From positions 1 to 64,000 of the forward strand of contig DASXZW010000106.1 in assembly GCA_036501665.1 (NCBI GenBank): a DNA stretch of 64,000 nt. The letters run 5' to 3'. Positions within the stretch are counted from its first letter, which is position 1. Each line of letters begins with the position of its first letter. This stretch comes from DATAUD01 sp036501665 (GTDB lineage Bacteria; Verrucomicrobiota; Verrucomicrobiia; Limisphaerales; Palsa-1400). The position numbers and the translations under genes were made by a program. A model generated the notes under the pieces. That model was not told where the DNA came from and searched no databases. It saw only the letters and a list, made by a program, of their open reading frames with translations. Shown one piece after another: positions 1 to 8,111 of this stretch.

Positions 1-1
1 G

Positions 2-82
2 TACGACGCGGATCTCCACGCCAAAAACCAGCAGGCCCACGGCTCCTGGGTGCTCAAACTCGCGCCCAAAACATCTGCTTGA
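2..82 (+). CDS. C-terminal tail of a truncated upstream protein
   Basis: An open frame enters from the left edge of the window and stops at the TGA at 80-82, giving 26 residues ending in KLAPKTSA. The composition (AHGSWVLKL) looks like genuine protein rather than random translation, and the other two plus-strand frames look less protein-like. Nothing in this short tail identifies a family. It runs in the same direction as the protease gene that follows but is separated from it by about 290 bases. Confidence 0.45.
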   Translation, partial: YDADLHAKNQQAHGSWVLKLAPKTSA

Positions 83-304
83 TACTTGTGAACAACTCCA
101 ATGAAAAAGTCATTTACAACACAGAGAACTACTCTGCGCGAGTTTCGGGGTTGGGGTTTTGGTTGCGGCTTTTGCGGCGCTAAGCCTTTGAAGTGCTATC
201 CCAAAGAGCTATGCATTTTTGACAAAATTATTTATTCTCTTTGTTTTCTTCGTTACCTTCTGTTCAAAACTTTGTTTGCGCCTCGCGCGAGATCATTTTT
301 TCCC

Positions 305-331
305 ATCCGTGAACTCCGTGGCATCCGTGGT
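305..331. repeat. Three tandem 9-base CCGTG units in an intergenic spacer
   Basis: Three consecutive 9-mers, atccgtgaa, ctccgtggc and atccgtggt, lie in the 290-base spacer before the M48 protease gene and are followed by gaaaac. Similar 'ccgtgg-tgaaaa' strings are, from memory, common between genes in Verrucomicrobia and Planctomycetes. That frequency was not checked here. The rest of 83-372 shows no gene. Short reading frames crossing it have no recognisable product. Confidence 0.4.
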
Positions 332-372
332 GAAAACTTTCCCTGTTTTCGTCGTGAAAAGCCGAATTTGGG

Positions 373-1665
373 ATGCGTCGAACACAATTCCCATATAGAT
401 TACTGCCGATGGCGCCAATATTCATAATCGTCTGCGCGTTGCTGATCGGCGCAAAATGGGGAGCGCAAATGGTCCTCGAATGGGTCAACCGGCAACACGT
501 CAAAGCGCATTCCAGCGCTGTCCCGGTCGCTTTTGCCGGCATCATCACGCCTGAAAATTACGCCAAAGCGGTCAATTACACGCTGGCCAAAAGCCGCTTT
601 GAAATGGTTCAACTGACCTGGAGCAGCCTCGTGCTTGCGGTCGCGCTTTTCAGCGGAGTTCTCCCCGCGATCTACCGCTCATTCCACGGCGAAAGCGCGT
701 CAATCTGGATCGGCGGCGCATTTCTTTTGAGTGTTGGCCTGTTGCTTTCCATTTTCGATCTGCCTTTTGACTGGTATTCGCAATTTTGCCTGGAGGAACG
801 CTTCGGCTTCAACACAACCACCCTCAGCACATGGATCGCGGACCGATTGAAAGGAGTCGTCCTCGCCTGCGCGCTCGGTTATCCGCTGATTGTCTTGATA
901 TTAAAGCTCGCGGCGTGGCTCGGTTCCTCGTGGTGGTTTTGGGCGTGGGTTTGCATGATCGTTTTCCAACTGGTTTTGATGGTCGTCGCGCCCGTCTTGA
1001 TTATGCCGCTCTTTAACAAATTCACCGCGCTCCCTGATGGCGCTCTGCGCGACGCCCTTTTTGCGCTGGGCGAAAAGGCCGGCTTCCGCGCGCGCGACAT
1101 TCAAGTCATGGACGGCAGCAAACGCTCGCGCCACTCCAACGCCTTTTTTACCGGCCTCGGAAAATTCCGAAAAATTGTTCTTTTTGACACTCTCGTCGAA
1201 CAACTGGAGCAGGATGAACTGGAGTCAGTTCTCGCCCACGAAATCGGCCATTTCAAAAAGGGTCACATTCCAAAAATGATGGCGCTCTCGTTCCTCGGCA
1301 CTTTGCCTTTTTTTTATCTCGCCGCTGTCCTCGCCAAGTCGCCCTGGTTCCTGAACGGCTTCGGTTTTCCGACCGGCGGAATCGCCCCCGCGCTGCTTCT
1401 CATCAGCTTGCTGGCCGGACTCGTGACGTTCTGGCTTTCCCCCATTTTTCACATTCTCTCCCGCCGCCACGAATATGAGGCCGACGCCTTCGCGGCTCAC
1501 TTGCTCAAGCGCCATCAGCCGTTGATCACCGCGCTGCGCAAACTCAACGAAAAAAACCTGAGCAACCTCACGCCCCATCCATTTTATAGCGGATTTTACT
1601 ATTCCCATCCCACATTTTTAGAGCGCGAAGCCGCGCTTGCGGCAGGGCAAACGCGTCTAAATTAG
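373..1665 (+). CDS. M48 family (Ste24-type) membrane zinc metalloprotease
   Basis: A 430-residue multi-pass membrane protein with the zinc-protease signature HEIGH at residues 289-293 (two His plus catalytic Glu) and a downstream HEYEAD motif whose Glu at about residue 367 is the expected third zinc ligand. Several hydrophobic stretches precede the active site, and a hydrophobic pair separates the two motifs, as in CAAX-protease 1/Ste24 proteins. The expected role is proteolysis at or in the inner membrane, in protein quality control or peptide processing. A second ATG at 409 (MAPIFIIV) would give a cleaner membrane-inserted N-terminus, so the start could be 12 residues later. It stands alone and is followed by a strong hairpin repeat. 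Confidence 0.9.
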   Translation: MRRTQFPYRLLPMAPIFIIVCALLIGAKWGAQMVLEWVNRQHVKAHSSAVPVAFAGIITPENYAKAVNYTLAKSRFEMVQLTWSSLVLAVALFSGVLPAIYRSFHGESASIWIGGAFLLSVGLLLSIFDLPFDWYSQFCLEERFGFNTTTLSTWIADRLKGVVLACALGYPLIVLILKLAAWLGSSWWFWAWVCMIVFQLVLMVVAPVLIMPLFNKFTALPDGALRDALFALGEKAGFRARDIQVMDGSKRSRHSNAFFTGLGKFRKIVLFDTLVEQLEQDELESVLAHEIGHFKKGHIPKMMALSFLGTLPFFYLAAVLAKSPWFLNGFGFPTGGIAPALLLISLLAGLVTFWLSPIFHILSRRHEYEADAFAAHLLKRHQPLITALRKLNEKNLSNLTPHPFYSGFYYSHPTFLEREAALAAGQTRLN

Positions 1666-1704
1666 TGAACCATGAAAGCCGACGTTTACAGTTTGCTGTT
1701 AATT

Positions 1705-1758
1705 GGTAGGGACGCCTCGCCGAGGCGTCCTCGGACGGCTCGGCGAGCCGTCCCTACC
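1705..1758. repeat. Nested double hairpin (REP-like or terminator-like)
   Basis: Two perfect 9-bp hairpins stand side by side: 1710-1718 pairs with 1722-1730, and 1733-1741 pairs with 1745-1753, each with a 3-base loop. The outer arms ggtaggga (1705-1712) and tccctacc (1751-1758) are also complementary, so the whole 54 bases can alternatively fold as one cruciform. It lies between the protease and aldehyde dehydrogenase genes. It could act as a terminator for the protease gene, but there is no T-run. It more resembles a dispersed palindromic repeat. Confidence 0.7.
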
Positions 1759-1818
1759 TCGGCGTTTAGATTCGTGCGCCTGCCTCCCGTAGCAGTTAAC
1801 CTTAATGCTTGACATAAT

Positions 1819-3405
1819 ATGACTACACATCCCGTTTTAATCGCCGGACAATGGCGCGCCGCTCAATCCACCGGAACCTTCCAGGCGGAAAATCCTGCGA
1901 CTGGAGAAACTTTGCCCGACCAATTTCCCGTCAGCTCCTGGGCCGATTGCGATGCCGCCCTGACCGCCGCCGCGCAAGCCGCCGTTGAATTGCGCTCCAC
2001 GCCGCCGGAAAAAATCGCCGCCTTCCTCCAACGCTTTGCCGAGCGAATCGAAGCGCGCGCACCCCAAATCGTTGACTGCGCCCACTTGGAAACAGCCCTG
2101 GCCAAATCGCCTCGCCTCGCGGACGTCGAGTTGCCGCGCACCACTGGCCAATTACGACAAGCCGCCGCCGCCGCATTGGAAGGCTCATGGGCGACGCCGA
2201 CAATCGACAAAAAGCTGAACATCCGTTCCATGCTCGCCCCAATCGGCCCCGTTTGGGTGTTTGGCCCAAACAATTTTCCGCTAGCATACAATAGCGTCGC
2301 GGGCGGGGACTTTGCCGCCGCAATTGCCACCGGAAATCCCGTCATTGCAAAGTCGAACAGCTCGCACCCCGGCACATCGCGTCTCCTGGCAGAAGAGGCC
2401 TTCGCCGCTGTTAAAGACGTCGGCCTGCCTGCTGCAACGGTCCAACTCATTTACCGCACCGGCCACGCCGACGGCGAACGCCTCGTCGCCGACCCCCGAA
2501 CCGCCGCGCTCGCCTACACCGGCAGTCGCAGTGCCGGCCTCAAACTCAAAGCCGCCGCCGACTGCGCCGGAAAAATGAGTTACTTGGAACTCAGCAGCGT
2601 AAACCCGCTTTTGATTCTCCCCGGCGCATTGGCCGAGCGCGGCCCAAAAATGGTCGATGAATTCACCGGGAGCTGCCTCATGGCCACCGGACAATTCTGT
2701 ACCTCCCCAAGTTTTGTGCTCTTGTTCGCAGGGCAGGGGACTGATCAGTTCATCGAGGCTATTCGGCAAAAATTCGATTCTACGACGCCAGGCGTTCTTC
2801 TTTCTGCTGGTGTCCTGAAATCACTTGGCGAAAGCGTCCACACGCTTCGTGCCGCAGGCGCGGAACTCATCACCGGCGGTTCACCCGTCGCCGGACCTTC
2901 GCGACGGTTCGCCAACACACTCCTTCGCGTAACGGGCGCTCAATTCCTCGCCAAATCCGAGGAACTCCAAACCGAAGCCTTCGGAAACGCGACATTGGTT
3001 GTCGTCGTTCACGACGCCGCCGAAGCCGCCGCAGTCCTCACCCGCCTCGAAGGCAACCTTACTGGCTCCATTTATTCCGACACCAAAGGCGCAGACGACG
3101 AACTTTACGCGCAACTCGCGCCCTTGGTGCGCTCCCGCGTCGGTCGCTTCCTCAACGACAAAATGCCCACCGGCGTCGCCGTCACAGCCGCGATGAATCA
3201 CGGCGGCCCATATCCTTCAACTGGCCACCCCGGTTTTACCGCCGTCGGATTTCCCGCCTCGCTGCGACGCTTTGCGATGCTCCAATGTTTCGACAACGTC
3301 CGCCCCGACCGCCTCCCACCCGCCTTGCGCGACGCCAATCCCACCGGAAAAATGTGGCGTCTCATTGACGGCCAATGGACTCAAGCCAGCGTCAGTGCAT
3401 TATAA
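1819..3405 (+). CDS. NADP-type aldehyde dehydrogenase (2,5-dioxovalerate / alpha-ketoglutaric semialdehyde dehydrogenase-like)
   Basis: A 528-residue aldehyde dehydrogenase. The family expectation is oxidation of an aldehyde to its acid with NAD(P)+ in the cytoplasm. The N-terminus (LIAGQW, then NPATGE) is the usual ALDH start. FGPNNFPLAYN, the SNSSHPGTS stretch and GSRSAG form the cofactor site. The general-base Glu is residue 257 (LELSS) and the nucleophile Cys is residue 294 (GQFCTSPS). The overall layout matches the KGSADH-like branch that finishes pentose or hexarate oxidation to 2-oxoglutarate. The substrate is inference, because no pathway neighbours are present. It begins about 60 bases after the hairpin repeat and is probably monocistronic. 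Confidence 0.88.
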   Translation: MTTHPVLIAGQWRAAQSTGTFQAENPATGETLPDQFPVSSWADCDAALTAAAQAAVELRSTPPEKIAAFLQRFAERIEARAPQIVDCAHLETALAKSPRLADVELPRTTGQLRQAAAAALEGSWATPTIDKKLNIRSMLAPIGPVWVFGPNNFPLAYNSVAGGDFAAAIATGNPVIAKSNSSHPGTSRLLAEEAFAAVKDVGLPAATVQLIYRTGHADGERLVADPRTAALAYTGSRSAGLKLKAAADCAGKMSYLELSSVNPLLILPGALAERGPKMVDEFTGSCLMATGQFCTSPSFVLLFAGQGTDQFIEAIRQKFDSTTPGVLLSAGVLKSLGESVHTLRAAGAELITGGSPVAGPSRRFANTLLRVTGAQFLAKSEELQTEAFGNATLVVVVHDAAEAAAVLTRLEGNLTGSIYSDTKGADDELYAQLAPLVRSRVGRFLNDKMPTGVAVTAAMNHGGPYPSTGHPGFTAVGFPASLRRFAMLQCFDNVRPDRLPPALRDANPTGKMWRLIDGQWTQASVSAL

Positions 3406-3570
3406 TCGGCGTTTTTTCCTTGGATCGGGCGTAAGGTTCACCTCCCGTTCTTGTCCGTCCCAAAATAATGTGGGATGATACGGACGGACGGTGCGCTCTT
3501 TGAAAATCTAAATAAAACGATCCATTTCGGAAATTACGGGCTTTACCCGAGGGCGCGAAGCGTTTGGACT

Positions 3571-3588
3571 GCGGTAGCTTGCTACCGC
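3571..3588. other. Perfect 8-bp hairpin in the 426-base spacer before the formate dehydrogenase
   Basis: gcggtagc (3571-3578) pairs with gctaccgc (3581-3588) and is followed by ttttcc. This could be a weak terminator for the aldehyde dehydrogenase gene or another palindromic repeat. The rest of 3406-3831 is AT-rich with short frames that show no recognisable product. It presumably also holds the promoter of the formate dehydrogenase operon, but no convincing -35/-10 pair was picked out. Confidence 0.4.
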
Positions 3589-3831
3589 TTTTCCTATCTT
3601 CTTCGTCACTTCGCCAGCATTATAATAAAGGTTCGCGCTTCAGAAGGTCAATTTGCTGTTAACCTGTTGTGGTTAAGTTTATTATAAATCAATTCGAGCG
3701 CCTTCTCCCATTAGCCAATCAAAGCTAATCAAACCTAATCAAGGTTGTTTGGAACGGTGTAAACGCTGATCTTTTGCATCTATCGGACAATTGGCGTTGC
3801 GCCGAAAACCCACGGTGGTATCTGTAACAGC

Positions 3832-6807
3832 GTGGCCACTTCCAGCGTAACAGTTGACGGCACAGTGATTGAGGCGAAGCCCGGCGAGCGCCTTGTGGAC
3901 CTCCTCAATCGCACCGGTACAAAAATTCCCCAAGTCTGCTATCATCCCCAGCTTGGCCCGATTCAAACATGCGACACCTGCATGGTCGAAGCCGACGGCA
4001 AACTCGTCCGGGCCTGCGCGACGCTTGCCGAGACCGCTTCCCATGTCATCACGAATTCTTCGCGCGCCATCTCCGCCCAACGCGAAGCATTTGACCGGAT
4101 TCTCGGCAATCACTTGCTCTATTGCACGGTCTGCGACAACAACAACGGCAATTGCACCGTTCACAACACGACCGGGCTTCTCGCCGTTGAACATCAAAAC
4201 ATCCCCTTCAAGCCAAAGCCGTTCGAGGTGGACGCCACAAATCCGTTTTATCGCTACGACCCCGATCAGTGCATTCTCTGCGGACGCTGCGTGGAAGCCT
4301 GCCAAAATGTCCAGGTCAACGAAACCCTGTCCATCCGATGGGAAGACCCGCATCCGCGTGTGCTGTGGGACGGTGGCGCGAAAATCGGCGAATCAAGCTG
4401 CGTTTCCTGCGGGCACTGCATCACCGTCTGCCCCTGCAACGCGCTCATGGAAAAATCCATGCTCGGCCACGCCGGATTCTTGACAGACCTGCCAAAACCC
4501 GCCACGGACGGTATGATTGACATCGTCAAAGGCGTCGAGCCTGCCACCGGATACGGTCCGATCATGAAAGTTTCCGAAGTGGAGGCCGCCATGCGCGAAT
4601 CCCGCATCCGCCGGACGAAAACCGTCTGCACTTACTGCGGCGTCGGCTGTTCATTCGATGTTTGGACCAAAGATCGGCATATTTTGAAAGTCGCGCCAAG
4701 CGAAGGCGGAGCAAACGGCATTTCCACCTGCGTCAAAGGAAAATTTGCCTGGGACTTTGTCAACAGCAAAGACCGGCTCACCAAACCTCTCATTCGCGAA
4801 CATGGCAAATTCCGCGAAGCCACCTGGACCGAAGCCCTCGATTTGATTGCCCGCCGTTTCGCCGAGATCAAAGCCAGGAGCGGCCCCGATTCGCTCGCAT
4901 TTATTTCATCCTCCAAATGCACGAATGAAGAGAGTTACCTGATGCAGAAGCTCGCCCGCGGCGTCATCGGGACGAACAACATGGATAACTGCTCCCGATA
5001 CTGCCAATCGCCCGCAACAGTCGGCCTTTGGCGCACCGTCGGTTACGGCGGCGATTCCGGTTCAATCAAGGACATCGAAAATGCGAGCCTTGTCATCATC
5101 ATCGGCAGCAACACCGCCGAAAGCCACCCCGTCCTCGCCACACGAGTCAAGCGCGCCCATAAATTACGTGGCCAAAAACTGATCGTCTCCGATCTCCGCG
5201 TAAACGAAATGGCCCGCCGCGCCGACATTTTCCTTCGCCCCACGCCCGGAACCGACCTTGTGTGGCTCTCCGCCGTCACTCGTTTTATTTTGGATAACGG
5301 CCTGGCCAAAACGGAATTCCTGAGCAAATGGGTCAACGGTTTGGATGATTATCGCAAAAGCCTCGAACCGTTCACGATGGAGTTTGCTTCCGCCAAGTGC
5401 GGATTTTCGATCGAGACGCTGGAAAAAGTCGCCCGCTTCATCGCGGAGTCCGAAGGCGTCTGTGTTTTGTGGGCGATGGGCGTGACCCAGCATACGATGG
5501 GTTCCGACACTTCCACCGCGATTTCAAACATGCTTTTGGTCACAGGCAATTACATGCGGACTGGCACCGGTTCGTATCCTCTTCGCGGCCACAATAATGT
5601 CCAGGGTGCCAGCGATCACGGCGCGATGCCCAATTTTCTTCCCGGCTACCAATCCGTCGATGACCCCGAAGTTCGCGCGCGCTTTGAAGCCGGATGGAAG
5701 GTGAAGCTTCCCACGTCAAAGGGCCTCGACAACCATCAAATGATTGACGCCGTTTACGACGGAAAATTGAAGTCGATGTACGTCTTCGGCGAGGAAATCA
5801 GCCTTGTCGATTCCAATCTCAATTATGTCCAGGAAGGCCTGTCAAAGCTCGAATTTTTCGTCGTGCAGGATATTTTTTTCAACGAAAGCTGCAAATTTGC
5901 CGACGTCATCCTGCCCGCCAGTCCGAGCCTGGAAAAAGAGGGCACGTTCACCAACACTGAGCGGCGCATCCAGCGGCTTTACCAGGTTTTGGAGCCGTTG
6001 CACGGAAGCCGTCCCGACTGGCGAATCATCCAGGACGTCGCGAACCGCCTCGGCGCAGGCTGGAACTATCAGCACCCTTCGGAGATTTATAGCGAGATCG
6101 CCCGGTTGACGCCGATGTTCGCAGGCGTGACTTACGAGCGCCTGCACGGTTATCAATCGCTCCACTGGCCCGTCGCTGCCGACGGCTCCGATCAACCTCT
6201 TCTTTACACGAAGGGCTTCAATTTTCCCGATGGAAAAGCCCGGCTTTTCCCGCTTAAATTTACTGAAACAACCGACCAGCCGAATGAGGAATTTAATTTG
6301 CACCTCAATAACGGTCGTCTTCTGGAACATTTTCACGAAGGCGTCCTAACCTATCAAAGCGACGGCATCCGCCAAACCACGCCGGACACCTTCGTTGAAG
6401 TTTCGCCCGAACTCGCCAAGGAACTCGGCATCGAAAGCGGCTCCTTTGTGCAATTGGAATCCCGATACGGCCAGGTCAAGGTTCGCGCCCTCGTGACCGC
6501 CCGCGTTCAAGGCAAACAACTTTACATGCCAATGAATTCCTCCGACAGCCCGGTAAACCGCCTCACCAGCAGTCATACTGACAAAATCACCCACACGCCC
6601 GCGTACAAGGAAACTTCCGTCCGCCTCCGCGTGCTCAATGATGTCGGCAAAAGCCCGTTGCCTCGCGGGAATCATCGCTTCGGAAATCCAACGCCGCAAA
6701 AGGGAGTCGAAGTGGAACGAAAATGGAACCGCCCGGACTATCAAATCCCCGGGACGAGTATTGTTGATCTAGTCAAACATAATAATTCAACAGCCAACGG
6801 ACACTGA
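3832..6807 (+). CDS. Formate dehydrogenase catalytic subunit, ForC/YjgC/YrhE type
   Basis: A 991-residue molybdenum or tungsten bis-MGD oxidoreductase expected to oxidise formate to CO2. Domain order: an N-terminal 2Fe-2S ferredoxin domain with Cys at about 36-62, a His-Cys [4Fe-4S] segment (HLLYCTVCDNNNGNC), two 4Fe-4S motifs (CILCGRCVEAC and CVSCGHCITVC), the proximal cluster (CTYCGVGC), then the molybdopterin body and C-terminal dinucleotide-binding domain. The metal-ligand Cys is residue 391 in NCSRYCQSP, so it is a Cys enzyme, not selenocysteine, and the next residue is Gln rather than the His of classical FDHs. This exact sequence style is that of Bacillus YjgC/YrhE. The start is GTG and an upstream start is not excluded. 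It forms an operon with the DUF1641 gene 2 bases downstream. Confidence 0.92.
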   Translation: MATSSVTVDGTVIEAKPGERLVDLLNRTGTKIPQVCYHPQLGPIQTCDTCMVEADGKLVRACATLAETASHVITNSSRAISAQREAFDRILGNHLLYCTVCDNNNGNCTVHNTTGLLAVEHQNIPFKPKPFEVDATNPFYRYDPDQCILCGRCVEACQNVQVNETLSIRWEDPHPRVLWDGGAKIGESSCVSCGHCITVCPCNALMEKSMLGHAGFLTDLPKPATDGMIDIVKGVEPATGYGPIMKVSEVEAAMRESRIRRTKTVCTYCGVGCSFDVWTKDRHILKVAPSEGGANGISTCVKGKFAWDFVNSKDRLTKPLIREHGKFREATWTEALDLIARRFAEIKARSGPDSLAFISSSKCTNEESYLMQKLARGVIGTNNMDNCSRYCQSPATVGLWRTVGYGGDSGSIKDIENASLVIIIGSNTAESHPVLATRVKRAHKLRGQKLIVSDLRVNEMARRADIFLRPTPGTDLVWLSAVTRFILDNGLAKTEFLSKWVNGLDDYRKSLEPFTMEFASAKCGFSIETLEKVARFIAESEGVCVLWAMGVTQHTMGSDTSTAISNMLLVTGNYMRTGTGSYPLRGHNNVQGASDHGAMPNFLPGYQSVDDPEVRARFEAGWKVKLPTSKGLDNHQMIDAVYDGKLKSMYVFGEEISLVDSNLNYVQEGLSKLEFFVVQDIFFNESCKFADVILPASPSLEKEGTFTNTERRIQRLYQVLEPLHGSRPDWRIIQDVANRLGAGWNYQHPSEIYSEIARLTPMFAGVTYERLHGYQSLHWPVAADGSDQPLLYTKGFNFPDGKARLFPLKFTETTDQPNEEFNLHLNNGRLLEHFHEGVLTYQSDGIRQTTPDTFVEVSPELAKELGIESGSFVQLESRYGQVKVRALVTARVQGKQLYMPMNSSDSPVNRLTSSHTDKITHTPAYKETSVRLRVLNDVGKSPLPRGNHRFGNPTPQKGVEVERKWNRPDYQIPGTSIVDLVKHNNSTANGH

Positions 6808-6809
6808 AT

Positions 6810-7295
6810 ATGGCTGCCTCGATTAAATTGGAATTTCCGGCCCGCGACCCTCGCGCGGAATTGCAGGCTCGCCTCCAAACCGCCCCGCTGGAACACGCTG
6901 AAGCGTTGCTCTCCGCTTACGAAGTGCTTCAGGGACTTCACGACCGCGGTGTTTTGGAATTGGCGCGCGGCGCACTCGGATCGAGGGACAAAGTCCTGGA
7001 GATTATCGTTGAGGCTGCAAAATCCCCGGAAGCAATTCGAGGAATGCGCAATTTGCTGGTCTTTGCGCGTCTGCTCGGCGAACTTGATCCGTCCGTCGTT
7101 GAAGGATTGGTCCATGCAATTCCTCAGGCGATTGCCCAAACACAAGCGCGTCAAGAGGATCCTCCCGGCATTTGGAGCATGATTAAAAGTTTCGGAAAGC
7201 GCGATTCTCGACGCGGCCTCCTTCTGACAACCTCGGTTCTCGAAGCAATCGGCAGGAACCTCAAGCCTAAAGCCCTCGACAATCCCAAACCGTAA
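6810..7295 (+). CDS. DUF1641 protein, formate dehydrogenase partner (ForE/YjgD/YrhD-like)
   Basis: 161 residues with the DUF1641 core: LLSAYEVLQGLHDRGVLELARG, then AKSPEAIRGMRNL and LLGELDPSVVEGL. It starts 2 bases after the formate dehydrogenase stop, so the two are cotranscribed and probably translationally coupled. Family knowledge: in Bacillus and Staphylococcus the DUF1641 subunit pairs with a YjgC-type catalytic subunit as the non-canonical menaquinone-linked complex ForCE. The same function is inferred here from the matching gene pair. The helical, mostly soluble sequence has no clear membrane span, and the last 50 residues are basic and poorly conserved. Confidence 0.85.
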   Translation: MAASIKLEFPARDPRAELQARLQTAPLEHAEALLSAYEVLQGLHDRGVLELARGALGSRDKVLEIIVEAAKSPEAIRGMRNLLVFARLLGELDPSVVEGLVHAIPQAIAQTQARQEDPPGIWSMIKSFGKRDSRRGLLLTTSVLEAIGRNLKPKALDNPKP

Positions 7296-7324
7296 GCAAA
7301 GTCGATACTAATTTTTATGTTCGC

Positions 7325-8062
7325 ATGACCAGCACCGCACCATCGACATCGGCCAACGGTTCATTTCCAAACACAAGATGGTCGGTGGTGGTCGCTGCCA
7401 GGAGTCAAGACGAACCCCACTCGGCCGCGGCGCTGGAATCTCTCTGTCGCGCCTACTGGTATCCGCTTTACGCGCATTCCCGGCGTTCCGGCAAATCGCC
7501 GCACGACGCCCAGGACATAACGCAGGAATTTATTTATCGCCTCCTCGAAAAGCGCTGGCTCGATTCCGCTGATCCCGGAAAAGGGAAACTGCGAACGTTT
7601 CTGATTGTCGCGCTGAAAAATTTCATGAACAACGAATGGCGTCGCGCCTCAGCTCAGCGGCGTGGCGGTGGCATTGCTCCAATTCCTATTGACACACAAT
7701 TTGCCGAAACTCAATTTGCTTCGACCCCGGCTGGCAGCCTTGATCCCGACGAAGCTTTCGATAAGGAGTGGGCGTTGAATCTTCTTCAAGTCACTATGAA
7801 TCGCCTGGCTGCCGAATTCACCGGCAAAAAGCCCGGCCACTTCGACGCTCTCAAAACCTGCCTGATGGGAGCGAGCGGCCCCATTGATTACGCCGCCTTG
7901 GCAAGCCGCCTCGACATGAACGAAGGAGCCGCGCGTGTGGCCGTTCATCGTTTGCGAAAACGATTCCGCGAAATCTATCGCGAGGAACTTTCCCAAACGC
8001 TTGCCAACGGCGAGGACTTGGACTCGGAATTGCGGCATCTAGCGGCTGTCCTGGCGACATAA
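7325..8062 (+). CDS. ECF-type RNA polymerase sigma factor (kinase-associated)
   Basis: 245 residues of the sigma-70/ECF fold. The N-terminus carries the 'FPNTRWSVV' signature seen in planctomycete and verrucomicrobial ECFs that travel with Ser/Thr kinases. Region 2 follows (DAQDITQEFIYRLLEKRWLDSAD, then GKLRTFLIVALKNFMNNEWRR), with region 4 near the C-terminus (YAALASRLDMNEGAARVAVHRLRKRFREIYREEL). It lacks an obvious anti-sigma partner. Instead a zinc-ribbon Ser/Thr kinase gene starts 50 bases downstream, so phosphorylation-linked control is likely but inferred. A 70-residue spacer between regions 2 and 4 is longer than in minimal ECFs. Confidence 0.88.
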   Translation: MTSTAPSTSANGSFPNTRWSVVVAARSQDEPHSAAALESLCRAYWYPLYAHSRRSGKSPHDAQDITQEFIYRLLEKRWLDSADPGKGKLRTFLIVALKNFMNNEWRRASAQRRGGGIAPIPIDTQFAETQFASTPAGSLDPDEAFDKEWALNLLQVTMNRLAAEFTGKKPGHFDALKTCLMGASGPIDYAALASRLDMNEGAARVAVHRLRKRFREIYREELSQTLANGEDLDSELRHLAAVLAT

Positions 8063-8111
8063 ATAATTGCAAATTGTGTAACAACCTCGCGCCAACCGGT
8101 AAGTAACGGGC

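Noticed and set aside
3475..3687. 70-codon frame between the aldehyde and formate dehydrogenase genes
   Set aside because: It crosses the small hairpin, has no ribosome site and reads as low-information sequence.
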